Shown here one piece after another: positions 1 to 12,515 of a stretch of DNA of 64,000 nt; position 1 is the stretch's first letter; every line of letters starts with the position of its first letter. Below the pieces are notes generated by a model, which worked only from the letters and a program-made list of their open reading frames with translations, made no database searches and had not been told where the DNA came from. Source of the DNA: Notamacropus eugenii. Lineage: Eukaryota; Chordata; Mammalia; Diprotodontia; Macropodidae. The position numbers and the translations under genes are program-made. The stretch lies in assembly GCF_028372415.1 (NCBI RefSeq), contig NC_092873.1:352263890-352327889 (forward strand), in the 5' to 3' direction.

Positions 1-119
1 ACTTGCCTCCCTCCTCACTTCAAAATCCTCTTAGTTCTTTTATCCCCAAACCTTCAAAATCCTCCTCGTAGTTCTTTTCTCCACAAATCTTCTTAAACTC
101 TCATATTCTTAACTCTAGG

Positions 120-300
120 AAATCTTCACCCTGGTCTGTTCGATAAATTTGCTTATTGTTCACTTATTATGTGCTAGGCAGGCGCTGTGCTAAGCAGAGA
201 GAATATCAGTTCAAAAATAAAAACAGTCCTTTCCCTCAAGCAGCTTATATTCTAACTGGAGGAAAGACACAGATACACAGAGATAAGTAAATTCAAAGGC
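120..300 (+). repeat. Ancient interspersed repeat, L2-like
   Basis: The stretch has the pattern 'cactattatgtgctaggcaggcgctgtgctaag', then a purine-rich part and 'ctttccctcaagcagcttatattctaa'. The same pattern recurs at about 3620, 5370, 10940 and 17095, so it is a dispersed family. It resembles the mammalian L2-type repeats. The exact family is not certain. Confidence 0.5.
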
Positions 301-606
301 AGGCTTGATATTCACACGGGGCAAAATAGGGCGAACAATTGAAACAAAGATCTAAATCCTTTCAGATCCCCAAATTCTAAATCAAATTTAAATTTACAGG
401 TATAGCAGGAACCAATTTGAGGAGTTTGGGAAACTCCTCAAACGGTTGGGAAAATTGACGCAGTTGATGTGGCTGATGTGTGGTTAGATTTGCGCAGCAG
501 TCCAGGGACCTCCAAGTTCCACACCGCTGCCTCAATTCTCGGATTCTTTTGAGCAGAGAAACGCTCAGCCTCCTTTTCCACCAAGCAAACCTGAGAAAAC
601 AAGAGG

Positions 607-610
<4 letters not shown>

Positions 611-679
<69 letters not shown>
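611..679. repeat. (GA)n microsatellite
   Basis: About 34 uninterrupted GA units. Reading frames across it on both strands (SLSLSL or RERERE) are repeat artefacts, not genes. Confidence 0.97.
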
Positions 680-685
<6 letters not shown>

Positions 686-974
686 TCTTCCAGTTCTTCC
701 AAAGGTTCATGAATCTCACCATTTCGGACTCAGCTCAGTGAAGGCTTTTTACACACACTCAAACAAACGTGGATTTGAAATAGCTGACTTACTGGTACCC
801 AGTGTTTTGAATGACCATGTCAAACTCTTTCACCCCAAGTTTCCAAACTGTGGAGAATGTTTCCCTCAAAGAATGACCTAGATTTTTGCTTCCCCTTTCC
901 TTTTCCCTTAAGAACCAAAGGTCTGCTCTACATCAGACTACAAAAATCCTTTGAAAGGTAAAAAATCTAGTTCA
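680..974. other. Intergenic, no gene seen
   Basis: Single-copy looking sequence with no recognisable coding region, RNA gene or clear repeat. Confidence 0.5.
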
Positions 975-1195
975 AGAGGTCTTAGCTCTGGTACACAAGG
1001 GGCCTGTAGATAGCTTTCAGGGGGTCTATGAACTTGGGTAGAGGGAAAAAAATCTTTTTCCCCCTCTAACTTCTAGCTTTTCCTTCAATTTTGAAATTAA
1101 AAATAAAATATTCTGGAAAGGAGTCCATTAGGTTTCACCAGATTCCCAAAAGGGTCTGTGACACAAAAGAATGTTAAGAACCTCTGGACTGGTCA
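975..1195 (-). repeat. Medium-copy interspersed repeat, family not named
   Basis: On the minus strand it reads 'aggttcttaacattcttttg', then text about 'tgtcacagacccttttggg' and later 'agacccctgaaagc'. A related but diverged piece lies near 39895-39985, so it is a dispersed repeat. I cannot assign the family from sequence alone. Confidence 0.45.
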
Positions 1196-2855
1196 ATCAG
1201 TCTGTTATTTGGTTCCAATCCCCACCCCCCACCCCCACCTGCACTAAACAAGCTAAGTGTGGCTGCATTGACCATTTGGGACAGCTAACCTTAGGTAAGT
1301 GCTGAGTTGGTTGAATGTTATCTGTGGACAAAGATGGTTTGCCTGGAAAATTCAAGTAACCTATCATTGCTTATTACCCTCCCCCCCCCCCACACACACA
1401 CCCTTTGTTTTCTGTAATGCTTTTGGACTTGGACAACTTCTAAGGTAATTATTTGCCTCTATTTTCTATCATCGTTTCTTGTGAAGGTCAAAGACTCTAC
1501 CCACATTTCTGCCCATCTGTCTATTGCTTCCTCTATTTGGCTGGCTACTTCTGCTTACTGGGAGAGGGTGGGGGTGGAGGAATGCCATAAACCATTGGGA
1601 CTTCAGTGCCAGGTTCCAAACCTGTTTCTAATTGATTGTTTGTATTGACCAGGAAGTTTAGTAAAAAATGATTTGTGTGTGTGCATCTGTCTATTGGTCT
1701 GTCTACTTTTCTTTCGGTCTATGTGTACATGGGTTTCTGAATATACATGTATATGTATATACATGTGTTTGTTTATATACACACCTTTTCATGTTTTCAG
1801 ATCTCTAATTTCAATTTATAAATTAAGAGAGGAAAAGAGAAGAGGGGAGGGGAGACACAAACACACACACAGATTTTTTTAAAAATTGTTTCTAGTCTCC
1901 TTGGCCTGGGTGGACTTTGAGGACCCTTTTCCATCAAACCCTAGTTGAAGACGAGTGGGCATTCTCTACCTTTGGAGGGGACTAAACTTGTTCCACTGAC
2001 TTAGGTCTCTAGAAGGGAGAAGATCGGAGTATCTAAGCAATTGAATTTCTAATCCAGCCTTATTGTTATCCAGAAATCTTATTTCCAGCTCAAAGAAAGA
2101 AGTAAATGAAGGTAGAGAGAGAAAGGGCTTGAGGCAGAAAGAGGAGGAGAGCAAAGAGAGAATCCTTTCCCTGATTTAAAATTCCATTGGGAGGCAGGGC
2201 TGTTGGGTATGGCCTTATCCCAGCTTGGGACAGGCCAGGGCAAGGATGGGGATGGGGATGGACAAGAGAGATTGCAATCAAAGGTCCCTTTTCTAAGCCA
2301 TCTGTTAAAGAAAAGGGCCACTGGGCAGAGAAAAGAATTGGGACGCCTGTCCCTGGGACTCTTAACTACCTCCTACCTCCACTCTATCATCCAAACTCAC
2401 AGGGAGGCTTTTTCTTTTCAGTCTTTTGATGAGAGGCAGAACTGAGGTGAGGTTCATGAATCTTTCTTTTCTTATACTCATAGCATCATTTATGTTGCTG
2501 TCTGACTGAGGAAGGTAGCTACTAGAGAAAACTAACAAGCAAGTCTAGCTGTAGCTTGAAGCTGCTTTTTGTAGGTTCCAATGCATCTGAACTTTTAAAA
2601 TATAAACTTTGTGGTTTTTTATTACCAAAAATCAACAAACTAGTAACATTGGCAAAGAACAGAAAAGAGGATTATCTATAAAACTATGGATTTATGTCAG
2701 ATAGATTTTTTTAAGAATGCATATTAAATTTAACATGGTAGTAGCCGAAGTGCTCTGCTTGGCTGTGATTCCCTCAGAATTTCCTTTTGCTCTGTTTGTA
2801 TTTTTTTTTTTATGTTTCATCAGTGCTTCCTCCTTTTTCCTTTTTTTTCCCCATG
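1196..2855. other. Intergenic, no gene seen
   Basis: It contains short C-rich and CA tracts near 1215-1240 and 1378-1405, TG/TA-rich sequence at about 1673-1880, and small GGGGAT repeats near 2245-2262. Short reading frames here lack any family similarity or coding pattern. Confidence 0.5.
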
Positions 2856-2861
2856 AGTATC

Positions 2862-3120
2862 TCTTTGTGGTTGTTCAGTCATGTCAGTCATGTCTGACTC
2901 TTTGTGACCCCATTTGGGGTTTTCTTGGTAAAAATATTGGAGGGTTGTTTTTTTTTTTTTTTTTGCCATTTCCTTTTCCAGTTCATTTTTTACAGATGAG
3001 GAAACTGAGGTAAACAGGGTTAAGTGACTTGCCCAGGGAAACACAGCTATTAAGTATCTGAGGTCAGATGAATCTTTTTGACTCTAGAACTCTTTCTACT
3101 GTGTCACTTAGCGACTCACG
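2862..3120 (-). repeat. tRNA-derived SINE with RTE/BovB-like tail
   Basis: On the + strand it reads tail first: 'gttcagtcatgtcagtcatg', 'tgactctttgtgaccccat', a T run, then 'tacagatgaggaaactgagg' and 'aagtgacttgcccaggg'. The minus strand therefore holds a MIR-like body followed by an RTE-type 3' tail (the 'cacaaagagtc(a)gacatgac' motif). Other copies are at 41008-41247, 43150-43375 and 63610-63845. RTE-mobilised SINEs of this build are common in marsupials. Confidence 0.75.
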
Positions 3121-3384
3121 AATTTTCTCTCCTTTCCTCCTCCATAAAAGTCTTCCCTTGTTTTAAATAGAATAAAGAATCACCACATTGACCATGTTTG
3201 AAAAGGAATGTCTCATTATGTATTTTTAGTCCAACATCTTTCAGCAAAGAAGTGGGAAGCATGCTAGATCATAAGTTTTGAAATCACAATTGGTTACTGC
3301 ACTGTACAGAGTTCTGGAATCTTTCGAAGCTATTTTATTTCTAATTACTATAGTCATGGTGTAAATTATTCTCCTGCTTCTACT

Positions 3385-3612
3385 CACTTAATTGGACATC
3401 AATTCATAAAAGTATTTCTGTGTTTCTCTGAATCCCTCAGTATTGCAATTTCTTAGGGCTCAATAATATTTCATCACATTCATACACCAAAATTTGTTAA
3501 ACCCTTTCCCAATTGACCCACTTTGTTCCTAATTTTATTTCTTAGACAAAAATGCTGCTATGAGACTTTCCCTACATATTGATCCTTTTTCTCTATCTTT
3601 GACCTCTTTAGG
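3385..3612 (-). mobile_element. L1 3'-end fragment (old)
   Basis: The + strand reads 'gcttctactcactta', 'aataatatttcatcacattc', 'cccaattgacccactttg', 'aaaatgctgctatgag'. This is the reverse complement of the L1 ORF2 3' region also seen at 52500-52760. It is diverged and truncated. Confidence 0.7.
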
Positions 3613-3614
3613 GT

Positions 3615-3745
3615 ATAGTCAGTAAGTCAATAAGCATTTATTAAATGACTACTATGTGCCAGACATTGTGCTAAGCCCTTGATAGGTCTAGTACTAGTAG
3701 TATCCCTTGACTAAAGGGCATGTACAGTTTAACTTAAAATTTAGA
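3615..3745 (+). repeat. Ancient L2-like repeat
   Basis: Contains 'aataagcatttattaaatg' and 'actatgtgccagacattgtg', the same pattern as the copies at 120 and 10940. Confidence 0.5.
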
Positions 3746-3919
3746 AGAAAGGTTCCAGTGGGTCAGAGGTAAGAGAGGATATTCCTGGGTTATGTGCACT
3801 ATGTAATCTCTGCAACAACTATCAGAGTGATCCTATTATGTGTCTTTTTTCACTGAGACGATGTTCATGTGAACAGGGAACAAACAATGCTCTGGAAAAT
3901 GATGATGATGATGGAAAGT

Positions 3920-4060
3920 GATATCATAGATTAGTGGATAGAAAGTAGACTTTGAGTCAGGGAGATTTGACTTCAGCAGACTGGTAATAAAACACGGGCA
4001 AGTCACTTTGTTCTTCAGTGTCTTTAAAACTAGAGGAAGCTACTTCACTGGGTATCTTAC
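3920..4060 (+). repeat. MIR-like SINE fragment
   Basis: Contains 'gattagtggatagaaagtag', 'ttgagtcagggagatttgac', 'gggcaagtcactttgttctt'. This is the tRNA-derived head plus core order seen in MIR and marsupial SINEs. Confidence 0.55.
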
Positions 4061-4114
4061 TACAATGAAGTCATGGGTCTGGACCAAAGTAACGATAATA
4101 ATGGTAACGATAGC

Positions 4115-4229
<115 letters not shown>

Positions 4230-4234
4230 TTAAA

Positions 4235-4395
4235 GTAAGACTTGCAAAGAACATTGTGTACGTTAGTTCATTTGGTTCCCACAACAGCCTGTGAAATTAA
4301 ATACCACAAGTATTACATTGGTTTTGCAGGTGAGATAATCGAGGCTCATAGACTTGACCAGAGTCACAATGTGGTACAATTTTAGCTTTTTGCTT
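4235..4395 (+). repeat. MIR fragment
   Basis: Contains 'gttagttcatttggttcccacaacagcc' and 'gcaggtgagataatcgaggctc', the MIR 3' core-like pattern. Confidence 0.55.
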
Positions 4396-5155
4396 CTTTT
4401 TGGTGTGTGGATCTCCCTGGTTATTTGACAGGGACAATCTGGTTTCTGGCTTTGGGCGGTTCATTCTTCTCGGAGGGAATTGCAAATAGAATCAAAATTA
4501 CAACAGAGCAGAAAATCATCTGTCCTGAAAAACATATTTATAGCGAGGAACAAGGGCACAGGGTGTGTGTGATGAGTCTGAAGAATTCGGCACTTTTGGG
4601 GGGTAAGAGCCTCTTTCTCTTGGGGTTCTGGTTTGATATTGTAATCGACAGCTGGAAAAAAGAAAATCAAGCATCCCTCCCTCTAACGCTTCCACGAGGT
4701 GTTGCTCAGAGAACAAATTGTGGACTCTGCGTATTTTGTGAGAGAAATCTGAGGTTTATACTCGAATTACCTGGAATAACAGATAATTAACGAAGACCAC
4801 GTGGTGTCCCATGGCTAATTTACTACTCCAGACAACAGTGTCCTCTAAGAACCCGGTGAAGCTTTCAGGGAAAAGATTGAGTCTGCATCCTAAGGTCTCG
4901 GTGAAGAGGAAGGAGGAATTCCTTTGCATTCCCACTCCGCATCTCCAAATCACTGAGTACTGGCCTCCGCTCTATTTTTCTTTTGCTAAAAGCATCTATC
5001 GGGTAGAGTCAATTTGTCTGGGAGATAACCCCCTCCCGCCCAATATTCCGGTGATCGAGGGAGGTAGTTAGGTTTGATTTAGAGAGGGTTATAATGGAGG
5101 AGTGAAAAAGAGGGTGAGAACAGGGGATTCTTTAGAAATGAAGACATAGCATATA
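4396..5155. other. Intergenic, no gene seen
   Basis: Overlapping open frames of 65-127 codons occur on both strands but match no family I recognise and have no supporting splice or promoter context. Confidence 0.5.
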
Positions 5156-5157
5156 AA

Positions 5158-5265
5158 CGCAAAAACAACGGACATTTATATAGCGCTTTAAGGTTTGCAA
5201 AAACGCTTTACCGATATCATTTTAAGGCTGCCGGGAACTGTACCCGATGATTAGTGAGTCTGAGA
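5158..5265 (+). repeat. MIR-type SINE fragment
   Basis: 'acatttatatagcgctttaa', 'ggtttgcaaaaacgctttac' is the typical 5' part of this marsupial MIR-like family. Relatives are at 42440, 44130 and 45160. Confidence 0.55.
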
Positions 5266-5364
5266 GTAATATATGTAGGAAATAGGAAAGAAAGGGGGAA
5301 AAAGGAGCTAGGTTATTTTTCATCGAAAACTATCACCCTTGGATTATTTCTCTTCCGATTCGAC

Positions 5365-5515
5365 ATTATTTAGTTGGCTTCAATAAACATTATTAAGCTC
5401 CTGCTGTGTGTAAAACACAGTACTAAGGATCTGGAAATGCAGAAACAAACAAAAGAAACAATACCTTCCCTCAAGAAGTTTACATTGTACTCAGATACAT
5501 AAGTCCGGAGGGTTG
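5365..5515 (+). repeat. Ancient L2-like repeat
   Basis: 'ttcaataaacattattaagc', 'tccctcaagaagtttacatt': the same dispersed family as at 120, 3620 and 10940. Confidence 0.5.
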
Positions 5516-5922
5516 GCAAAGGATGAATCCACCGGCAGGTGACAGGTAAACTCGTTCTCCTCAGTCAGTAGATGGGTAACTGGGGCTTCTACCCATACCT
5601 TAAGGAGGGATCTAGAGGCTTTTCTTGGTTTTTCTCCCCTCTCCAATCTTCGTTCTCCTTTCAGGAGCTGTGTCTAAATCTATTTTGGATTAAGCTTCTC
5701 TTCATGGGTAGAGAAAAAGTGGATGGAAGCGGGTGCAGGGACAGAGCATGACTCTATTTCTCGACAGCCTGCTCCAATCTCCCATACCCATGAAGAGACA
5801 GGCTAATTTAACTTTAATCCACTTGGTAAAAGCTCCTTGGAACTGTAACGTCCTAGTCACTTAGCGTCCGTCGACATCTGCCTGTTCTTCCGACGAAGAA
5901 TTGTGAGTATATAAGTTCAGCT

Positions 5923-8226
<2,304 letters not shown>

Positions 8227-8239
8227 NNNNNNNNNNNNN
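8227..8239. other. Assembly gap (13 N)
   Basis: Thirteen ambiguous bases. The sequence on the left breaks off in the middle of a stretch that continues intact at 10498, and the sequence on the right starts in the middle of one that is intact at 5923. Confidence 1.
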
Positions 8240-9838
8240 ATAGAGGAAGAAGGAGGTCCGAGGGCCAGAGCATCTTCTTAACCCCTTAACTTTTATTTCT
8301 TCTGGGGAGGAAAGAATCCCGAAGCTTGTTAATGTCAATAGGAGCCACAAAAATTTGCTGAAAATGTTTGCATATGTGAGTGGGGAGCAGGGTGGGGAGA
8401 GAAAGCCGGCTTGGGGATACCATGTAGACAAAAATATGTTAATTTATGGAACAAACATAGATTTTATCTAGTTCAGCCAGCCACTCACTGTGTGTCCTTG
8501 GAGAAGTCACTTCCCTTCTATGCCCCAGTTTCCTTTTTCTATAAATTTAAAGAATGGGACTTGTTGTCTCTGAGGTTCCTTCCACTTTGTTCTTGCTGAC
8601 ATTTTGTCTCACCAAACTGGTCAGGTGGACAAATTGTTTTGGAACATTGTTAGCAGAGAGAGAATTTTCTCTGCGTGTCTACAGCATTGTAGTAGGATAA
8701 CCTGGCTAATAGACACTGTTCATTGTGAATATTGCTGGATAAAAAAAAAAAAAAACATTTGAAAAGTACTTTGAGGCTTGTAAACCACTTTATACATATT
8801 ATTTCATTTGATCTGAAGATGAAAAGAAGATTTGGACCTGAGTGGATGATGTAACAGACAGAATTTTCCATAGTGTCACTATCTTCTCTACTCCTTCAGT
8901 GTAGACATAGGCCTTTATAGAGGTATGGTTGGGGCCCAGCTAGTAGTTTTCCTGGGGCCTAACTCTAAGGGGCCTACCAAGTCTCTGCCATCTTCTCTGT
9001 CTCCATGGAAAGGAATGTCCATGAAAGAAAGAGAGGGAAATTAAAAAAAAAAAAACTGAAAGCAAGTTGGAGCTGACAGCTAGAAGTCTCTTTACCAGAA
9101 TGTTTAGCCTGGGATGAAAACCTTTCAAAGGGTCTCTCAGGAAGTGGTTAAGAGGGCCTACATAATCAGGTTTTGAGTCCAGCAGGGCTCCCCTCACTTC
9201 AAACCTGGTCTCATCTTCTCCAGCAAATAAACCTGAAGGAAAAACCATCTGGTACTGAAATGAGGGTAGGAGATGAGAGTTGGGATGACTTACTCAGAGA
9301 TCATGAAGCATTTCTCCCACTATTCTGCCAGGCCACATTGGCACAAGGAGGGAGCACTCCATGGTCCAATGACTTGTTTACAGAGATACTAACCTTAAGA
9401 TAAGGAGAACCAGAACCTGAACTCCCTACCATCTCCTCTTAAACTGCTTGGCCCAGAGCAAGCTCTTCATGACCCATTACTACATAATTGATAGCAAGTG
9501 GATAGTTTTTTGGTTTGGATTCCCTAGATTCATGGGACAATTGTCCCCATTGTCTATCACCCAGTCCCCGCCTCCCCAGATCCCAATCTATTTACATAGG
9601 CAAAATTTGAGAAACAAACAAACAAAAAACAACAGGGGAGGCAGATAGAGAAAAATGTGTTAACTAGCCCTCTCTCACTGTAGAAAAATCCTGAGATTTT
9701 CAAAATATGATTTGATTTGACTAATATTTACTAACCTTGAATTAAATTAGCTGAATCATCTCTCAAATTTTCAATCTCTGTCTCTCTTCCTCTCTCTCTC
9801 CCTCCCTCCCTCCATCTCTCTCTCTCTCTCTCTCTCTG

Positions 9839-9888
<50 letters not shown>

Positions 9889-10497
9889 TCTCTCTCACTT
9901 TAGGTCCAGGCATCCCAGTCTCAGCTTTTAGTCTCTCTTGATTGACTTCATTTTATGCTCTCCTACCTCCTCCTGTTTTCATTCTTCTTCTCTGGTCTTC
10001 CTGATTCACTCAATATTGGCTCTGATCTTCCCATGGGACCAGAGCCAGAAGGGGTGGGTCAAAGAAACTGGAAAACTGAGAACAAACAGGTGGGGGGAGG
10101 GGAAGTCAATCTGCTAGTATAGTCCCTTTAGAAACGAGCACATTGTACATCTTAATTTTGTCTTTTAAATGGACCTGGGAGGAGAGAAACTGTACTGGGC
10201 TAAGAGATGGAAGGGGAGGATACAGTTGGAGCAGAATCATCTTGGGGCATTTGCTGGTGCTCTTAGTGAGGATGAGAAAGGAGAAGAGAAAGAAGGTTAG
10301 GTCTATATTTTGCTCTTTGAAAATCTTTCAGGGACTTGCTTCTTCCTGTCCTTGGTCCAGGAGCTCAGTAATCCTAGTCCAACCTAAGGATAGAAATTTC
10401 CTTTTGTCTTCTTATGTGTATGTGTCTCAATTACATTTTATGTATTTGCTTTTAAATAAAATTTTGTTTTATTTTCAGCTCGCCATTCTCTCACACC
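8240..10497. repeat. 2.3-kb segment, right copy of gap-flanked duplication
   Basis: Near-identical copy of 5923-8226. It includes the SINE-like piece at about 8430-8605 and a shorter CT/CA microsatellite at about 9816-9888. It continues past the end of the left copy into the L1 3' fragment at 10470. Confidence 0.95.
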
Positions 10498-10640
10498 CTA
10501 TTATCTCACACTTTCCTCCCTACCCCACTCCCACTGAGAAATCAAGAAAAATAAAACTTTTTACAGATATTTATTATAATATATACCATATATATGCCTC
10601 AATATATACTAGCAAAAACAAATTCCCTCATTGGTTATGT
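10470..10640 (-). mobile_element. L1 3'-UTR fragment
   Basis: The + strand reads 'attttgttttattttcagct', 'ctaccccactcccactgaga', then 'caaattccctcattggttatg'. The same order occurs in the L1 fragment at 40670-40810. It is the reverse complement of a marsupial L1 3' UTR, cut short at the tetranucleotide run. Confidence 0.55.
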
Positions 10641-10647
10641 TTCTCTT

Positions 10648-10704
10648 CCTTCCTTCCTTCCTTCCTTCCTTCCTTCCTTCCTTCCTTCCTTCCTTCCTTC
10701 CTTC

Positions 10705-10774
<70 letters not shown>
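10648..10774. repeat. (TTCC)n-(TTTC)n microsatellite
   Basis: About 14 TTCC units change to about 18 TTTC units. The 274-codon frame running through it is a repeat artefact. Confidence 0.97.
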
Positions 10775-10934
10775 AAGAAAGGGTGATGGGAAGAAATCTG
10801 AACCTTCCACCCTTCTGCTGGGACCCTGCTCAGCTCAGGTAACACAGAGTGTCCAGACTCAGAATGGAAACTGTCCCTCAGTCCCCAGCTTTGAAAGCAG
10901 CTCCAACAGCTGGAACAAAGAGCTCTATAATATT

Positions 10935-11215
10935 CATTCATTCATTCATTCAATAAACAGTTATTAAGCTCCTATTATGTGTCAGGCACTGTGCTCAACC
11001 CTGGGGACACAAAAAGAGGCAACAACAGTCCCTACCTCAAGGAGTTTAAATTCTAATGTAAGAAACAACATGCAAACAAATATATATATGAAGCAAGCCA
11101 TATTGAAGAGAAAAAGGAAATAATTAACAAAGGGAAGGAATTGGAATTAAGAGGGGTTGGGGGAGGCTTTCTGTAGGAGATGGGATTTTAGTTGGGACTT
11201 ATGGAACAAGAAAAA
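10935..11215 (+). repeat. Ancient L2-like repeat, longest copy here
   Basis: 'cattcaataaacagttatta', 'tatgtgtcaggcactgtgct', 'gtccctacctcaaggagttt', then 'gaggctttctgtaggagatg'. This is the most complete copy of the family also seen at 120, 3620, 5370 and 17095. Confidence 0.6.
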
Positions 11216-11785
11216 ACCTTGATGTAGTGAGTATTTATCCTCTATATCCACAACAGAGAACAGAACAAAAAACAATGGGGATCTTTTTGAGTTCTATAAA
11301 ATATTGAGGCTTCCCATTTTTGGTCCACTTCACTTCCTGCTGGTTCTAAGGATTTTCTTCCCCCTCTCCCCTTTTCCTTATCATTCCTCACCCTCCCCTC
11401 CATGGCCTCCCTCCCCACCTTGTTTGCTAGCTGAGGAGTGACAGATAAGTCTCTGGCCCGACTGAGACACTAGCCCTAGGGCAAGTCTAATATGTATTTA
11501 TGTATATGTGGGTATGTATATATGAGACAATCTATCTTAGTAGGCAGTCTTGGAGTGCCCTTGAAGCCCCCAAAATCTTGGGATCACAGCATGCCTCAGG
11601 CACATACTAGCAATAGACCATGAAGATATCAACTTCTCCGAGACAAAGGCAACATCTGGGTAGGTAGTTTCACACCTGAAATTTCACTTAGAATATGGAT
11701 ACAAGGTGAAATTCTCCATATAGAGGCAACTTGGTGAGGAGAAAGGCACACTGTCTTTGCCGTCTAGAAGGACAAGTGCTCTCTA
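11216..11785. other. Intergenic, no gene seen
   Basis: Unique-looking sequence with a short TATG/TATA-rich tract near 11490-11525. Nothing else is supportable. Confidence 0.5.
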
Positions 11786-11789
11786 GTCC

Positions 11790-12005
11790 CTCTAGTCTCT
11801 CCTTCCTTGGGTTCAATTTTCTCATCTGTAAAATAAGGAGGTTGGATTAAATGATCTCTGAAATCCTTTTGTAGATCAGTAGAATGTAAGCTACTTGAAG
11901 CTTGAAAGCCTCCAAGAATGTTTCATTTTGGTATGTGTATTCCCAGCACAGTTCCTGGGACTTGGCTTTAATAAATGTCAAATAAAGGTCTCTCATTCTA
12001 CTTTG
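11790..12005 (+). repeat. MIR fragment joined to L2 3' end
   Basis: 'gttcaattttctcatctgta' with 'aataaggaggttggattaaa' is a MIR 3' part. It is followed by 'tagaatgtaagctacttgaa' and 'ttggctttaataaatgtcaa', an L2 3' terminus. Confidence 0.6.
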
Positions 12006-12179
12006 TTGTAATGTTACCCTGCTCATCCCAATATTTGAAGGGCAGATAAAACTGTTCTTTTTGGGACTACAGGGGACATAACCTTTTAATTGCCACAGAA
12101 GAGAAACCAAGAAGGTGGTATGGGATGATCTACCTTAGAGAAATCTCTCTTTAAAGTTTCCTATTATCTGGACTCCCAA

Positions 12180-12515
12180 ATAGACACCTTTCTTCCATGA
12201 TTAAAATGCTTTTGCTTACCTCTGCTTCCTGTCTTCCTTCAGCTCAAATCCTTCCTTTCTTCCTCAGCTCAAATCCCTCCTTTTGCAAGATGCCTTTTCT
12301 CATCATTCTCCCTTCCCCCATTTCCTTCTCTGAGATAATCTCTCATTTCTATGGCATACATGTTGTATGAACATCATTGTTTGTATTTTATCTCTACTAG
12401 AATGAATGCAGGATCCATGCTTTTTGCCTTTCTTTATTTTTTTTTCCCCAGAAGTTAGCACAGTGCCTGGCACATTGTAAATCCTTAATAAGTACTTGTT
12501 GACTAATTTAAAAGG
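12180..12515 (+). mobile_element. L2 3'-end fragment
   Basis: 'cttcagctcaaatccttcct', 'ttgcaagatgccttttctca', 'agcacagtgcctggcacatt', 'ccttaataagtacttgttga' is the usual order of the L2 LINE 3' region. It is old and diverged. Confidence 0.7.

Noticed and set aside
438-881. Frames with SLSLSL or RERERE protein
   Set aside because: Products of a (GA)n microsatellite read on the two strands. The same applies to 4008-4294 and 7413-7643.
10143-10967. 274-codon open frame on the + strand
   Set aside because: It runs through the (TTCC)n-(TTTC)n microsatellite and an L1 3' UTR. Its length comes from the repeat.
11661-11682. 'taggtagtttca' resembling the 5' part of miR-196
   Set aside because: Only the first 12 bases agree, no hairpin is seen, and it lies on the wrong side of HOXB13 for the HOXB copy of miR-196.
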